Assembly (NCBI RefSeq): GCF_003986975.1
Contig: NZ_PIPO01000005.1
Location: 186,001 to 250,000, forward strand
Direction: 5' to 3'
DNA: 64,000 bases
From: Aliidiomarina soli
GTDB taxonomy: Bacteria; Pseudomonadota; Gammaproteobacteria; Enterobacterales; Alteromonadaceae
Shown here: piece by piece, positions 37,027 through 45,897 of the stretch
Position numbering within the stretch: the first letter of the stretch is position 1
Layout: the number at the start of each line of letters is the position of its first letter
Translations under genes and position numbers: made by a program
The notes under the pieces: generated by a model
What the model was told of the DNA's origin: nothing
Database searches by the model: none
Seen by the model: the letters and a program-made list of their open reading frames with translations, nothing else

Positions 37027-37055
37027 AAGGCCAGCTTTTAAGCTGGCCTTTTTAT
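37027..37055. terminator. Bidirectional terminator between secF and the pilus operon
   Basis: AAGGCCAGCTT-TTAAGCTGGCCTT with T-rich sequence to the right. The left side is A-poor, so it is stronger for secF. It separates convergent secF and the last pilus gene. Confidence 0.8.
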
Positions 37056-37056
37056 T

Positions 37057-37494
37057 TTAAAACTCAACGGTCACTGTGATGGTGTCGGTATAGAAGCCGG
37101 GAGTTACATTTTGTCGCGCTGGAATACGTCCGTACAGATCATGGTTCGTGGCGCCATCGGTTGTCCCTGAGACCACGGTGGAAACGCCACTGCCGTCCCC
37201 CCACACCTGGCTGTAGGCGGCATCTATATAGAGGTTATAGATAAGTGTCGACTGGTCGCCCGTTAAATAGCGTTCAGTGTAGCTACCCGTTCCGGCACTC
37301 AGCAGCACGGTATAGCTGGTTGACGGCGTACAGCTGACAGTCAGGTTACCTACGCCTTCAGTGGGCGATTCGTCAAACACGTCATACTGACCGAAACTTA
37401 ACCCCTCAGCACTAATGGTGCAATCTGCCAGGGCAGGTGCTGAAACCAACAGGCAGGCTAGACTGGCTAGGGCAGTGCGCTGTGTTGTTGTCAT
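37057..37494 (-). CDS. Archaic-pilus minor subunit (spore coat U domain), probable tip
   Basis: A secreted pilin-like protein of the spore coat U family. The signal peptide is residues 1-23 (ending AlaLeuAla/Asp), and mature Cys25 and the Cys of SCTPS give the family disulphide. The C-terminal strand DTITVTVEF is a chaperone donor strand. I chose the ATG at 37494, which has AAGGT seven bases upstream; an ATG at 37518 overlaps the usher stop (TAATG) and would add eight residues. Last gene of the pilus operon. It has one domain, whereas CsuE-type tips have two. Confidence 0.8.
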   Translation of the reverse strand: MTTTQRTALASLACLLVSAPALADCTISAEGLSFGQYDVFDESPTEGVGNLTVSCTPSTSYTVLLSAGTGSYTERYLTGDQSTLIYNLYIDAAYSQVWGDGSGVSTVVSGTTDGATNHDLYGRIPARQNVTPGFYTDTITVTVEF

Positions 37495-37517
37495 AGTTGG
37501 TACCTTTATCAGAACCA

Positions 37518-40217
37518 TTAGTGTGCCTCAGGGTGGCAGGTTGCAGTGCCTAAATCGAGCAGGGCGTCGTCGCTTAGCGGTACGCTGAGTACGAATGAGC
37601 AGCCTTGCTGCCCCCAGCGCACATGTATTTCGTTGCGCTCTTGCAGTGCGGTCATATAGGTTTCGCCGCGGTGTCCAACCATAAAGCTGTTGTCGTTTGT
37701 ACTGCTTGCGGTCGCTCCGACCGGAACCGGCTCTCCGTTTGGTAACTCAATGCGGAAAAATGCACTGCGCGTCAGCCGTACCGGAAACTCAAGTTTAATC
37801 CCGCTGCGATAGTACGGCGCGACTTCCTGTTCCAGTGAGTCAATCGTAGCGTTCAGCGGTAAGTCGGCTTGCTCAATCCGAATGCGGTTGCGTTGATACG
37901 GTCGTAAACGAGGGATCATCGCATTGCCTCGGTGGTTGGTTCGTCCAACCAGCTGGTTATCTGCGTACACCCGGACATTCGGGAAGTCTGGCAACTGAAC
38001 CAGCGCAAAACTTCGGTTGAGCTGGCGGCTTGCTGATAATTGGCCATGCATGAGGGTAAAGGCGCCGCGTAATCCGGCGCGGGTTGCGGTTATATCCTGG
38101 CGCTTTGAAATGTCCATACTGTATCGGGCATGGTCGTTTTGATACTGAATGCTCGCCAGGCTTAGGTCGCGCTCACTGAAACCCTGACGCAGGCGGTAGC
38201 CGACCCCAGTGCCGCTGGGCAGGCTACGTTGCAGCTGGGCATAGCCTGAGGTGTCATCGCCGCGGTTCTGCGCGGAGACGCTGGCACTGGTGCGGTTCCA
38301 GCCTAGTGGAACACTCAGGGTCAGGTTGAACCGGGTGTCCTCGTCATCCAGATAGTGCAGAGCGGAGAGTCGCAGACTGACAAAGCGAGCGAACTGGACG
38401 CTGTAACCGGCATTTATAAACTGAATGCCTGGCCGGGTGCGAAAATCCTGCTCGGTATAGGACAGACTTAAGGTGCCACTGCGTGCGGTCGAATAGCTAC
38501 TGAAAGCGCGAAGTTGCTGGCGCGGAACAAAAGCAAAGCGGGTCGTGCCAACACGTTCAAAGTTCTCACTGGCGATTTCGGCGTCTATTCCAAAATTGAA
38601 TCGGCGACGCTGGTACTGCATACCAATGCTAAGCAACTGACCACTACGGTCATCACCATAACTGGTGGCGACAGCTGCGTGAACCAGGCTATTCCAGGGC
38701 AGGGTATAGCTTGCGCCGACCCCACCAAGCTGCTGTTCTGAGGTGGCCTGAAGATGCACCTCGGAGGTGAAGTTATTGGTCAGGCCAAAGCGATGCAACC
38801 CACTGACCAGCCCCGGCCCATAGTCATCGTTACGTAAGCCGAAGTTTTGCCGGATATAACCCAGCTCGATGGAGTAATCATGCAGGCCTGCCCGCAGCAT
38901 TCGACGGTTGGCAAAATAGTTTTGTTGGATGACCTGCTCGCGGCCAAGAATATCGGTAACCACCATGCGAGCTTCGCCGTAGCCGGTAATGGCGGGCAGA
39001 TCGTCGATGCTGAAAGGCCCTGCGGGTACCTCAGTACGGAACCGCAATGCTTCGTTGATAAAGAGATCAATCGTCGACGGCTGGCTGGCTTCCCCCACAA
39101 AACTCAGAGTTGGCATGGTCAGCATCTCGGGCTGGGTACTGAAATTGGAGCCCCATTGTACTCCGGCAAAACGAGTGGCCCGGTTCCAACTGGCAGTGCG
39201 GCTGATGCTGTCGCCAACAATAAGGGTAGTCATACGTTCGGGGTTGTCATAACGCCACTGGGTATCGAGCCGAATGACCCCTTGTTCATGGTATTCGGAT
39301 TCGTTGCGCGCGAGTACCCGGGTGGAGCCACTGCCCCAGCGGTTAAACAGGCCCAATTCGAGTAGCCCGGACGCACTTAGGTCGTCCTCGCGCTCAGTGG
39401 CATTCAGGTCGTAGTTGAAAAATGCGCCGAGACTGGATGCCGTCAGTTGAGGGCGTTCCCGCTCGTGACCACGTAGTCGCAGGCGGGCAAACTGGGCGGC
39501 GGGCACCTCAATATTGAGCTGCAATTGCTGAGGGTTTATCTGATAGCGTACACCAAGCTGGCGCAGTGAATAATAGGGCTGCTGGTAATGCGTCATATAT
39601 GCCTCAGCGGGCAGCTCGATACGCCAGCGTTCAAGGTCACTGCCAGCTAACAGGACATCGTGGTCGAGTGTGGTGAGCGCCAGTACCGTGCCAAAGCCTC
39701 CTTTGTTGTTTATGAAGACATCCAGCCATTGTTCACTACTGACCTTGGCCAGTTGATAGAAGTCCAGCACCAGCCGGAACTGGAACCCTTCCATTGGGCG
39801 CAAATCAAATATGTTGAGGCTTACAGGACTATGGAAATGAAATCTGACGCGAGCACTGTTAACTTGAAGGTCGGTTATCTGAACGTGTTGCAGCGCTGGG
39901 TGGTCACCCGGAATAACCTGTTCTAACCAGCTGGGGAAGTCGTGTTGTTCAGGGAAATAGAATACCAATGACAGTTCGGTGGCCGAACTACCATGTTCAA
40001 TCTCTGCACTCATTCCGCTGACACCTTCCAGTACTAACCGGGTTCTGTCCTGCCAGTCACCTAACCGTACCGTGCTTATAGCACTGGCAATCGGTTGGTT
40101 AAAAAGCGGCTTGGCAACGACTGGCGAGGTAACCAATGGCAGAAAGCAACAACCAGTAATAACAAGTATTGAAAGGAATTTAGTCCAGCTGAACGGTGCG
40201 TGACTGTTGGTTGCCAT
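37518..40217 (-). CDS. Chaperone-usher pilus outer-membrane usher, CsuD-like
   Basis: The 899-residue outer-membrane pore through which pilus subunits are assembled. A signal-like hydrophobic stretch at residues about 14-32 precedes the usher N-terminal domain. Barrel-like strands with plug (TLSFVGEASQPSTIDLFIN, FSIDDLPAITGYGEARMVVTDILGREQ near 400) match FimD/PapC ushers. Its 5' end overlaps the chaperone gene by 38 bases, so translation is coupled. Residues VRVYADNQLVGRTNHRGNAMIPRLRPYQ near 760 form the C-terminal domain typical of archaic ushers. Confidence 0.88.
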   Translation of the reverse strand: MATNSHAPFSWTKFLSILVITGCCFLPLVTSPVVAKPLFNQPIASAISTVRLGDWQDRTRLVLEGVSGMSAEIEHGSSATELSLVFYFPEQHDFPSWLEQVIPGDHPALQHVQITDLQVNSARVRFHFHSPVSLNIFDLRPMEGFQFRLVLDFYQLAKVSSEQWLDVFINNKGGFGTVLALTTLDHDVLLAGSDLERWRIELPAEAYMTHYQQPYYSLRQLGVRYQINPQQLQLNIEVPAAQFARLRLRGHERERPQLTASSLGAFFNYDLNATEREDDLSASGLLELGLFNRWGSGSTRVLARNESEYHEQGVIRLDTQWRYDNPERMTTLIVGDSISRTASWNRATRFAGVQWGSNFSTQPEMLTMPTLSFVGEASQPSTIDLFINEALRFRTEVPAGPFSIDDLPAITGYGEARMVVTDILGREQVIQQNYFANRRMLRAGLHDYSIELGYIRQNFGLRNDDYGPGLVSGLHRFGLTNNFTSEVHLQATSEQQLGGVGASYTLPWNSLVHAAVATSYGDDRSGQLLSIGMQYQRRRFNFGIDAEIASENFERVGTTRFAFVPRQQLRAFSSYSTARSGTLSLSYTEQDFRTRPGIQFINAGYSVQFARFVSLRLSALHYLDDEDTRFNLTLSVPLGWNRTSASVSAQNRGDDTSGYAQLQRSLPSGTGVGYRLRQGFSERDLSLASIQYQNDHARYSMDISKRQDITATRAGLRGAFTLMHGQLSASRQLNRSFALVQLPDFPNVRVYADNQLVGRTNHRGNAMIPRLRPYQRNRIRIEQADLPLNATIDSLEQEVAPYYRSGIKLEFPVRLTRSAFFRIELPNGEPVPVGATASSTNDNSFMVGHRGETYMTALQERNEIHVRWGQQGCSFVLSVPLSDDALLDLGTATCHPEAH

Positions 40218-40932
40218 TCACTCTCGCTCTTAATTGCAGGGCGCTGCTGTCGCTTACTGCAAAGTCAGACGGCAAAACCCACGTGCGGCTGGAACCCGGT
40301 AACACATAATCGTTCAGTGACCGGCTAAAATCCTGACCTGAAGAGCTGGCTTGCAAGCGCGTTATTTGCGCATGACCGTTGCCGCGATTCACCACTGATA
40401 TAACCTGTCTGCCTTGGTTATTGAGCCGGGTCTGCCATTCCAGTTGGTGGGTAGCGCTGCCGGTAGCCGGTTCGACAAATACCGGTACACCGATATTCAG
40501 CGCCATTTTGACCCCATTCGAAGTGTCGTCTGCCGGGGGCAGTTCACGCAGATAGAGTCGATAGCTTAGTTCCAGCTCCGGATCTGGCGCCCGACGCAGG
40601 CCGACCCGAATAGTCTGGGTCTGGTTCGCCGCTACCGTGAAAATAGGTGGGACTGCGAGCAGTTCATCGGTGTCTGTGTATTGCTCGTGGCCGTTGATCT
40701 GTTGCCATTGTTTAATATCAAGCTGAATCGAAACGTCGCTTGAGCTGGTATTGCGCACACGCATTGCAAACACTTGCTGATTGGCAGAAAGCTCGGCGCG
40801 AATTGGTTGTACGGTGAAGCTAGTGGCGTGAGCCGGGACTAAAAGCAAAAGTACCAGCAATAATACCAGCGAGCCGCAAACCAACAGACCGGTGCGACCG
40901 GTCTGTTGTAGCTTAGTTGCAGGGGATTTCAT
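40180..40932 (-). CDS. Periplasmic pilus chaperone, CsuC-like
   Basis: The two-domain immunoglobulin-like chaperone that carries pilins to the usher. A long N-terminal signal segment (residues about 15-36) precedes the first domain, with MRVRNTSSSDVSIQLDIKQW near 60 and the conserved TQTIRVGLRR strand near 105. The second domain ends in Asp. Starts with ATG overlapping the pilin stop (TGATG). Its length of 250 and its companions indicate the archaic (Csu) branch, not the FimC branch. Confidence 0.88.
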   Translation of the reverse strand: MKSPATKLQQTGRTGLLVCGSLVLLLVLLLLVPAHATSFTVQPIRAELSANQQVFAMRVRNTSSSDVSIQLDIKQWQQINGHEQYTDTDELLAVPPIFTVAANQTQTIRVGLRRAPDPELELSYRLYLRELPPADDTSNGVKMALNIGVPVFVEPATGSATHQLEWQTRLNNQGRQVISVVNRGNGHAQITRLQASSSGQDFSRSLNDYVLPGSSRTWVLPSDFAVSDSSALQLRARVNGNQQSRTVQLD

Positions 40933-41396
40933 CAGAAAGTAACAGTTACAGTCACTGTGCCAGTGTAAGCACCAATTTCTGTGGTGTTATCAATGGCCAA
41001 CTGAGCAAACACATCATAGTTTTGTATAGCGCCGTTACCTGTTGCTGCGAGGGTATCTGTCGTATCATTCCAGACCGTTAGGAAGCCGGCATCCTGGAAC
41101 AGACTATAGGTTACCGCAGGAGCAGTGGCATGGGTTAATTGTCCTGTATGACCTAAAGCAATATCGTAACCAGCTCCGTTGGTGCAGGTTACATCGAGAG
41201 TTGCTGGTGCGGCGGCAGTAATAGCATCAATGTCGGCGAATGCGTCGACGTCACCGAAATTGACTGGGTTGGCGACCAATTGACAGCTGGCAACAACGTT
41301 AACATCGATATCAAAGGTGCCAACTTCCTGAGCCTGCGCAGTCATAGACATGGTGGTTGCGGCCGCAATGGCCGTCGCTAGTACGAGTTTTTTCAT
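40932..41396 (-). CDS. Archaic-pilus major pilin (spore coat U domain)
   Basis: The probable main shaft subunit. Signal peptide is MKKLVLATAIAAATTMSMTAQA (20-22 residues), and mature length is about 132. Cysteines in VVASCQLVAN and DVTCTNGAGY form the conserved pair, and the protein ends with GTVTVTVTF, a donor strand. I chose the ATG at 41396 with AGGAGA six bases upstream; an earlier in-frame start would add 36 residues without signal character. First gene of the four-gene operon pilin-chaperone-usher-tip. Confidence 0.85.
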   Translation of the reverse strand: MKKLVLATAIAAATTMSMTAQAQEVGTFDIDVNVVASCQLVANPVNFGDVDAFADIDAITAAAPATLDVTCTNGAGYDIALGHTGQLTHATAPAVTYSLFQDAGFLTVWNDTTDTLAATGNGAIQNYDVFAQLAIDNTTEIGAYTGTVTVTVTF

Positions 41397-41942
41397 GGTC
41401 GTTCTCCTGACAGGTAAAGACCTGCGTTGTGTTGCATTGTTATGTATGGGACATACCCATGGGTACTGCTTGGTTCCCGAACAGTATTGAAGTAAACAAC
41501 GCAAGACTCATTGGCATAGTGCAATGGAGAAGAACAAAACATAACCGAAGTACACTGAAATATCAGTCAAGTTTGGTATCCCCTCGATCCTGGAATGTTG
41601 CCATTCTTTAGACAGGTAGCTTTGCGTCCCCACCTTTCGATGAGTTTGCCTTTTCAATATGCGTAACCCGTTATTAAACGCGGTTACCAGCAATTTTTAA
41701 TAATTTGTAATATTGCTGTCACGGTTGACTGTAAAGTAATCAAACCAATAGAACAAGATTAATTTTTAAACAAACATTCTACTGGGTGCATTTTAACGGG
41801 TTAAAAAATTGGTTTAATTCGAAAAATACGCTGGTACAGCAAGAGGCTAAAGCGGGTTGCGGAGGTAAATTGGGTCAACTCTTGGTAGTATACGAAAAGA
41901 AATGTCATGAAACGTTATTCAACTTCAGTGAGGCGGTTACCT
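41397..41942. other. Intergenic region of about 550 bases between the pilin and yaaA genes
   Basis: No reliable gene is seen. Bases 41680-41790 are strongly A/T-rich. TTGACT at 41725-41730 with a poor -10 near 41749 could be a yaaA promoter. No clear pilin promoter is found by eye on the minus strand. A palindrome at 41454-41465 is listed separately. Confidence 0.45.
41454..41465. promoter_or_regulatory. 12-bp perfect palindrome upstream of the pilin gene
   Basis: TACCCATGGGTA lies 58 bases upstream of the pilin ATG. An overlapping ATGGG/CCCAT inverted pair (41446-41460) precedes it. The position suits an operator in the pilin leader or promoter. Confidence 0.35.
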
Positions 41943-42719
41943 ATGTTATTTGTTGTTTCCCCAGCGAAAAATCTCGACTATCAAAGCCCGGCAGCAACCG
42001 AGACCTATAGTCAGCCGCGGTTACTCGACGAGGCGGAACAACTGGTAAAGCGGGCGCGAACTTTGTCGCCTCAGGAACTTGGCTCATTGATGAAAATCAG
42101 TGATAAATTAGCCGGTCTCAATGCCGCACGCTTTAGTGACTGGCAACGGCCATTCACACCACAGAACGCGAAACAGGCGGTATTTGCATTTAACGGTGAT
42201 GTTTATGCGGGGCTGGATGCGAATACGTTAGGCGCAAACGCGATTGACTATGCTCAACAACATATGCGTATTCTGTCTGGCCTCTATGGTGTTTTGCGGC
42301 CACTCGATTTGATGCAGCCTTACCGGCTTGAGATGGGGACCAAACTCACCACCAGCCGTGGTAAAGATCTGTATCAATTCTGGGGCGACCGGATTAGCGA
42401 ACAACTGAATCAAGATCTGGCCAGTGCTGGCGATACAGTGTTGGTAAATCTCGCGTCCAACGAGTATTTTAAGGCTGTTAACAAGGGTAAATTGCAAGCA
42501 ACACTGGTAACACCTGTATTTAAAGACAGCAAAAATGGGCAGCTAAAGGTAATAAGCTTCTATGCTAAGAAGGCACGGGGCTTAATGGCGCGTTTTATCG
42601 CGGAAAACCAGCCGGCCGACGTGCAGGCATTAAAAGCCTTTAACAGCGCGGGATATAAATTCGATGCGGCGTTGTCTTCAGATACAGAGTTGGTATTTAC
42701 CCGTCCAGAACAAATTTAA
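41943..42719 (+). CDS. yaaA: YaaA family peroxide-stress protein
   Basis: In E. coli YaaA limits iron-driven DNA damage under hydrogen peroxide and binds DNA; it is part of the OxyR response. This protein begins [15 protein letters not shown] and shows [17 protein letters not shown], both nearly identical to E. coli YaaA. Its 258 residues match. I chose the ATG at 41943 (GAGGCGG upstream) and not the ATG at 41907, by alignment to the E. coli start. Eleven bases separate it from the DUF3014 gene. Confidence 0.93.
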   Translation: MLFVVSPAKNLDYQSPAATETYSQPRLLDEAEQLVKRARTLSPQELGSLMKISDKLAGLNAARFSDWQRPFTPQNAKQAVFAFNGDVYAGLDANTLGANAIDYAQQHMRILSGLYGVLRPLDLMQPYRLEMGTKLTTSRGKDLYQFWGDRISEQLNQDLASAGDTVLVNLASNEYFKAVNKGKLQATLVTPVFKDSKNGQLKVISFYAKKARGLMARFIAENQPADVQALKAFNSAGYKFDAALSSDTELVFTRPEQI

Positions 42720-42730
42720 AGGATTTAGCC

Positions 42731-43594
42731 ATGAGTGAACACGATCCTGCTCAATCGAACACGCCTAAGCGCGGCCTTATTACGCTTGTTGCCCTTGCCC
42801 TGGTAATTTTACTACTGGTGGTTGTCGTTTTATGGTGGTCAGGCTCTGATGAGGAGCCGGATAGCCGCCAGTCAGTGCCGGTCGAGGTCAGTGAGCCTGA
42901 GCCGCTACCGGACCCTGAGCCCGAACCTGAACCATTACCGGACTACATGCCTTTGCCTGAGCCTGATTCGACCGCAGACGTCGAGCCGGAGCCTGAACCT
43001 GAGCCAGAAATTGAACTGCCTGAGCTGAATCAAAGTACGCAACCACTGTTAGCAGAGCTCGAAGAGCGAGAGCAAAATGTGCGTCCTCTGCGTAGTGAGC
43101 ACCTGGTCCGTGATATGGTTATTTTTGTACATAACTTAAGCGATGGAGAGGTGATCCGTGAAAGCGCCGGTGTGAGTAGCCCTGACGCTCGTTTCACCAC
43201 GCAGGAAGTGGATAACCAGTTGTATATCGACGAACGCAGCTTTGCCCGTTACGATGAGCTGGTAGACTGGTTTGTGAGCCTTGACAGTGAAGTGGTGGTG
43301 AACCTGTATGAAGCCTATCAGCCTTTGTTTGAACAGGCCTTTACTGAAATAGCACACCCTGATGAGACATTTCAGGTACAGATTCAGGACGCCATTGATG
43401 TACTACTGGCGACCCCGGAGCCTGAAGGGCTGCTTGCTTTATCAGATGATAGTGTAATGTATACCTTTGCCGACCCGGAGCTGGAGTCTCTGCCTGCAGC
43501 GCAGAAGCAAATGCTACGTTTGGGTCTTGAGAACCAGCGCAAAGTGAAGCGTAAACTGCGAGAAATTCGGGCGCGGCTCGAAGAACTCAATTAA
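42731..43594 (+). CDS. DUF3014-type membrane-anchored protein
   Basis: A 287-residue protein with one membrane helix (about residues 15-37). A Pro-Glu-rich linker follows (about 45-97, repeated Glu-Pro-Glu and Pro-Glu-Pro units), then a soluble domain containing LRSEHLVRDMVIFVHNLSDGEV and SFARYDELVDWFVSLDSE. This arrangement resembles the uncharacterised DUF3014 family by memory. The extended acidic linker should span the periplasm or peptidoglycan. It lies between yaaA and the PlsC-like gene. Function unknown. Confidence 0.75.
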   Translation: MSEHDPAQSNTPKRGLITLVALALVILLLVVVVLWWSGSDEEPDSRQSVPVEVSEPEPLPDPEPEPEPLPDYMPLPEPDSTADVEPEPEPEPEIELPELNQSTQPLLAELEEREQNVRPLRSEHLVRDMVIFVHNLSDGEVIRESAGVSSPDARFTTQEVDNQLYIDERSFARYDELVDWFVSLDSEVVVNLYEAYQPLFEQAFTEIAHPDETFQVQIQDAIDVLLATPEPEGLLALSDDSVMYTFADPELESLPAAQKQMLRLGLENQRKVKRKLREIRARLEELN

Positions 43595-43615
43595 CAGGGA
43601 CAGGTACAGGCGCGT

Positions 43616-44197
43616 ATGACAGAACGAACGGCCGGTTTGCCAGTAAAAGCGAACCGTTTTCTCTACTGGTTGGGTGGCATTGGGCTTCGTCTGCTCGGTG
43701 GCTGGAGAATTGAAGGGCAATTGCCAGACCTGGCGAAAGGGGTTATCCCTATCGCGCCACATACCTCCAATTGGGACTTCATGGTTGGTTTGATGGTGAA
43801 ATTTCGGTTAGGTTTGCAAGTTGCCTTTCTGGGTAAACATTCGTTGTTTCGTTTTCCACTCAAAGGATTTTTCACTCGTATCGGTGGTATTCCGGTAGAG
43901 CGGGGAAAAGGGCAAGGAGTGGTCGAAACGATGTGCGATGCCTTTGCCAAACGCGACCAGCTAATTCTGGTGATCGCGCCGGAAGGTACCCGCAAGAAAG
44001 TAGCCGCGTGGAAAACCGGTTTTCTCCATATAGCCAGTCAGGCGAAAGTGCCAGTTATTCCGGTCGCACTTGATTATGCCCGTAAAGTGGTACGGATCGG
44101 TGATCCTATGGACGTTTGCGATAATATTCAGCTGGCGCTGGAAAAAGTGCAGGCATTTACCGGACAGGCGCAGGGCAAGAACCCGAGGAATGGTTAA
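43616..44197 (+). CDS. PlsC-like glycerophospholipid acyltransferase
   Basis: A 193-residue acyltransferase of the lysophosphatidate acyltransferase superfamily. The catalytic HX4D is HTSNWD at about residues 48-53. The glycerol-phosphate binding block is GGIPVERG near 83 and EGTRKKVAAWKTGFLHIA near 122. It is shorter than PlsC (about 245) and lacks a clear second membrane helix, so it may act on another acceptor (lipid A, ornithine lipid or lysolipid remodelling). Stop overlaps the next ATG by one base (TAATG). Confidence 0.82.
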   Translation: MTERTAGLPVKANRFLYWLGGIGLRLLGGWRIEGQLPDLAKGVIPIAPHTSNWDFMVGLMVKFRLGLQVAFLGKHSLFRFPLKGFFTRIGGIPVERGKGQGVVETMCDAFAKRDQLILVIAPEGTRKKVAAWKTGFLHIASQAKVPVIPVALDYARKVVRIGDPMDVCDNIQLALEKVQAFTGQAQGKNPRNG

Positions 44198-44862
44198 TGG
44201 AAAAACAGACTGAAAAGCGTTCAGCCCCTATCAAGATCAGCATGGTTGGGCCCTTGCTCCTGAGCATGTTGTTATGGGCGTTCACTGCGACAGGGCAAAG
44301 CGATTTAACTCAATATGATGCTCCACAGGAATACCAGGACGACTGGCGCTTCGTGGTACTAAGCGAGAACGACAGTGTTGCCTATTATGGTGCCGCCCAG
44401 GCGTCCCGACGCATGTTGTATGAGACCTTAGGCTGGGGCTGGCCCACCTCTAAACAGACCCTGGAAAGCCATACCGACACCATTCAATTCCATGTTCAGC
44501 AACACAACGAGGGTGCAGCCTATACCTACGTTATTCTCGAACCGCAACATCGTCAGCTGCGTGGCGCATTATTTATTAGCCGGGTGCAGAACCGCAGTGA
44601 CGTGCCAGGGTTTGATCCGGCAGAGTATCAGTTTGAAATAACCTTCTGGTTAAATGAAGCGGGACAATCCGCTCAACACAGCAACCGCTTAGTGGCCAAT
44701 ATCGCGCAGTGGGTACGGGAAGAGTGGGACGTCGAGTCGGTCCTATTCCCGACTTCGCGGGCCAATATCTTTGCCCGCAATCAGTTTGAACAGAACAATT
44801 TCGAAATGGTTGCTGAAGATGCCAGTAGCAATGAGCTTTTGTACAGGTTTCGTGCGCGCTGA
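44197..44862 (+). CDS. Membrane-anchored GNAT-like protein of unknown role
   Basis: A 221-residue protein. Residues about 14-32 form a single hydrophobic segment (SMVGPLLLSMLLWAFTATG), so the rest is likely periplasmic or membrane-tethered. The C-terminal half reads like a GNAT fold: EYQFEITFWLNEAGQSA, then HSNRLVANIAQWVREEWDVESVLF and a RANIFARNQFEQNNFEMVAE ending that fits the closing motif of that fold. The usual acetyl-CoA loop (Arg/Gln-x-x-Gly-x-Gly/Ala) is absent, so it may not bind CoA. It overlaps the PlsC-like gene (TAATG) and is co-expressed with it. I do not recognise a named family. Confidence 0.55.
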   Translation: MEKQTEKRSAPIKISMVGPLLLSMLLWAFTATGQSDLTQYDAPQEYQDDWRFVVLSENDSVAYYGAAQASRRMLYETLGWGWPTSKQTLESHTDTIQFHVQQHNEGAAYTYVILEPQHRQLRGALFISRVQNRSDVPGFDPAEYQFEITFWLNEAGQSAQHSNRLVANIAQWVREEWDVESVLFPTSRANIFARNQFEQNNFEMVAEDASSNELLYRFRAR

Positions 44863-44919
44863 TACGCAATGTGGTAAACTACGCGCCATTTTTAGACTGG
44901 GTTTGTCGCAACCGAGAGC

Positions 44920-44979
44920 ATGAAAGCAGTCTGCGCAACCTGGTGTACTGGGTATTTTACGGTCAGTGACCGTATTTAG
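44920..44979 (+). CDS. Possible 19-codon leader peptide before ribH
   Basis: An ATG at 44920 opens a short frame (Met-Lys-Ala-Val-Cys-Ala, ending Asp-Arg-Ile) that stops with TAG at 44977, nine bases before the ribH ATG. Only a weak GAG precedes it. It holds the palindrome at 44958-44974. Confidence 0.2.
   Translation: MKAVCATWCTGYFTVSDRI
44958..44974 (+). promoter_or_regulatory. Perfect 8-bp inverted repeat in the ribH leader
   Basis: TACGGTCA, one base, then TGACCGTA; TTTAGG follows, close to the ribH ribosome site. It could be an operator or a hairpin that hides the start. It does not have the FMN riboswitch (RFN) core. Confidence 0.45.
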
Positions 44980-44987
44980 GACATAAG

Positions 44988-45452
44988 ATGAAGACAATTG
45001 AAGGTGGCGTTGCAGCGCCGGGTAAAAAATTTGCCATCGTGGTATCTCGTTTTAACAGCTTTATCGTCGACGCGTTACTGGAGGGTGCAGTAGGTACACT
45101 TCAGCGTATCGGCCAGGTCAACGCGGATGACATTACCGTGATTCGGGTGCCAGGTGCCTATGAGCTGCCGTTAACAGCGAAGAAAGCCGCAGAAAGTGGC
45201 CATTATGATGCCTTAATCGCGATTGGCGCGGTTATTCGCGGTGGTACACCACACTTTGACTTTGTTGCCGGTGAGGCGAACTCTGGTCTGGCTCAGGTTG
45301 CCATGCAATCAGGCATTCCGGTAGCTTTTGGTGTGATTACTACCGACACCGACGAACAGGCCATTGATCGGGCTGGCGTAAAGCACGGCAATAAAGGCTC
45401 AGAGGCTGCATTGAGCGCCCTTGAAATGGTCAACGTTCTGCAACAGTTGTAA
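44988..45452 (+). CDS. ribH: 6,7-dimethyl-8-ribityllumazine synthase
   Basis: The penultimate enzyme of riboflavin synthesis. It joins 5-amino-6-ribitylaminouracil and 3,4-dihydroxy-2-butanone 4-phosphate. Conserved [20 protein letters not shown] near residue 14 and [18 protein letters not shown] near 75 identify it. Length 154 is normal. First gene of ribH-nusB-thiL-pgpA; the ribD, ribE and ribBA genes that precede it in many relatives are absent here. Confidence 0.97.
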   Translation: MKTIEGGVAAPGKKFAIVVSRFNSFIVDALLEGAVGTLQRIGQVNADDITVIRVPGAYELPLTAKKAAESGHYDALIAIGAVIRGGTPHFDFVAGEANSGLAQVAMQSGIPVAFGVITTDTDEQAIDRAGVKHGNKGSEAALSALEMVNVLQQL

Positions 45453-45463
45453 GGATAATCATT

Positions 45464-45883
45464 GTGAAACCAGCAGCACGCCGTAAAGCACGTCGCTTGG
45501 CTATTCAGGCTATTTATTCATGGCAGCTTTCGAAAAACAGTATCAGTGATATTGAGGCTGAGTTTTTGACTGACAATGACGTTAGCAAGGTCGATGTTGA
45601 TTACTTTCAGGATCTGATCCGAGGCGTCGCAACCCAGGCCAGTTCACTGGACGGCTCATTGTCGCCGTTTACCGACCGGCCGTTTGCGGATTTAGATCAG
45701 ATCGAGCGGGCGATTTTACGTGTCTCCGCCTACGAGCTGAAGTTCCGCGTGGATGTGCCTTATAAGGTGGTTATGAACGAAGCGATTGAGTTAGCCAAAG
45801 CATTTGGCGCCGATGACAGCCACCGTTTTGTCAACGGCGTGCTCGACAAAGCGGTTGACAGTCTGCGTGCGGCGCGACAATAA
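45464..45883 (+). CDS. nusB: Transcription antitermination factor NusB
   Basis: An RNA-binding protein that, with NusE (S10), binds boxA in rRNA leaders to prevent early termination. [22 protein letters not shown] and the C-terminal [16 protein letters not shown] are the family landmarks. Length 139 is normal. GTG start with AAGGA upstream, 11 bases after ribH. Confidence 0.97.
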   Translation: MKPAARRKARRLAIQAIYSWQLSKNSISDIEAEFLTDNDVSKVDVDYFQDLIRGVATQASSLDGSLSPFTDRPFADLDQIERAILRVSAYELKFRVDVPYKVVMNEAIELAKAFGADDSHRFVNGVLDKAVDSLRAARQ

Positions 45884-45897
45884 AACTGGTTTGCGAT

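Noticed and set aside
41786-42010. 74-residue plus-strand frame before yaaA
   Set aside because: It has no recognisable domain, no ribosome site and overlaps yaaA out of frame.
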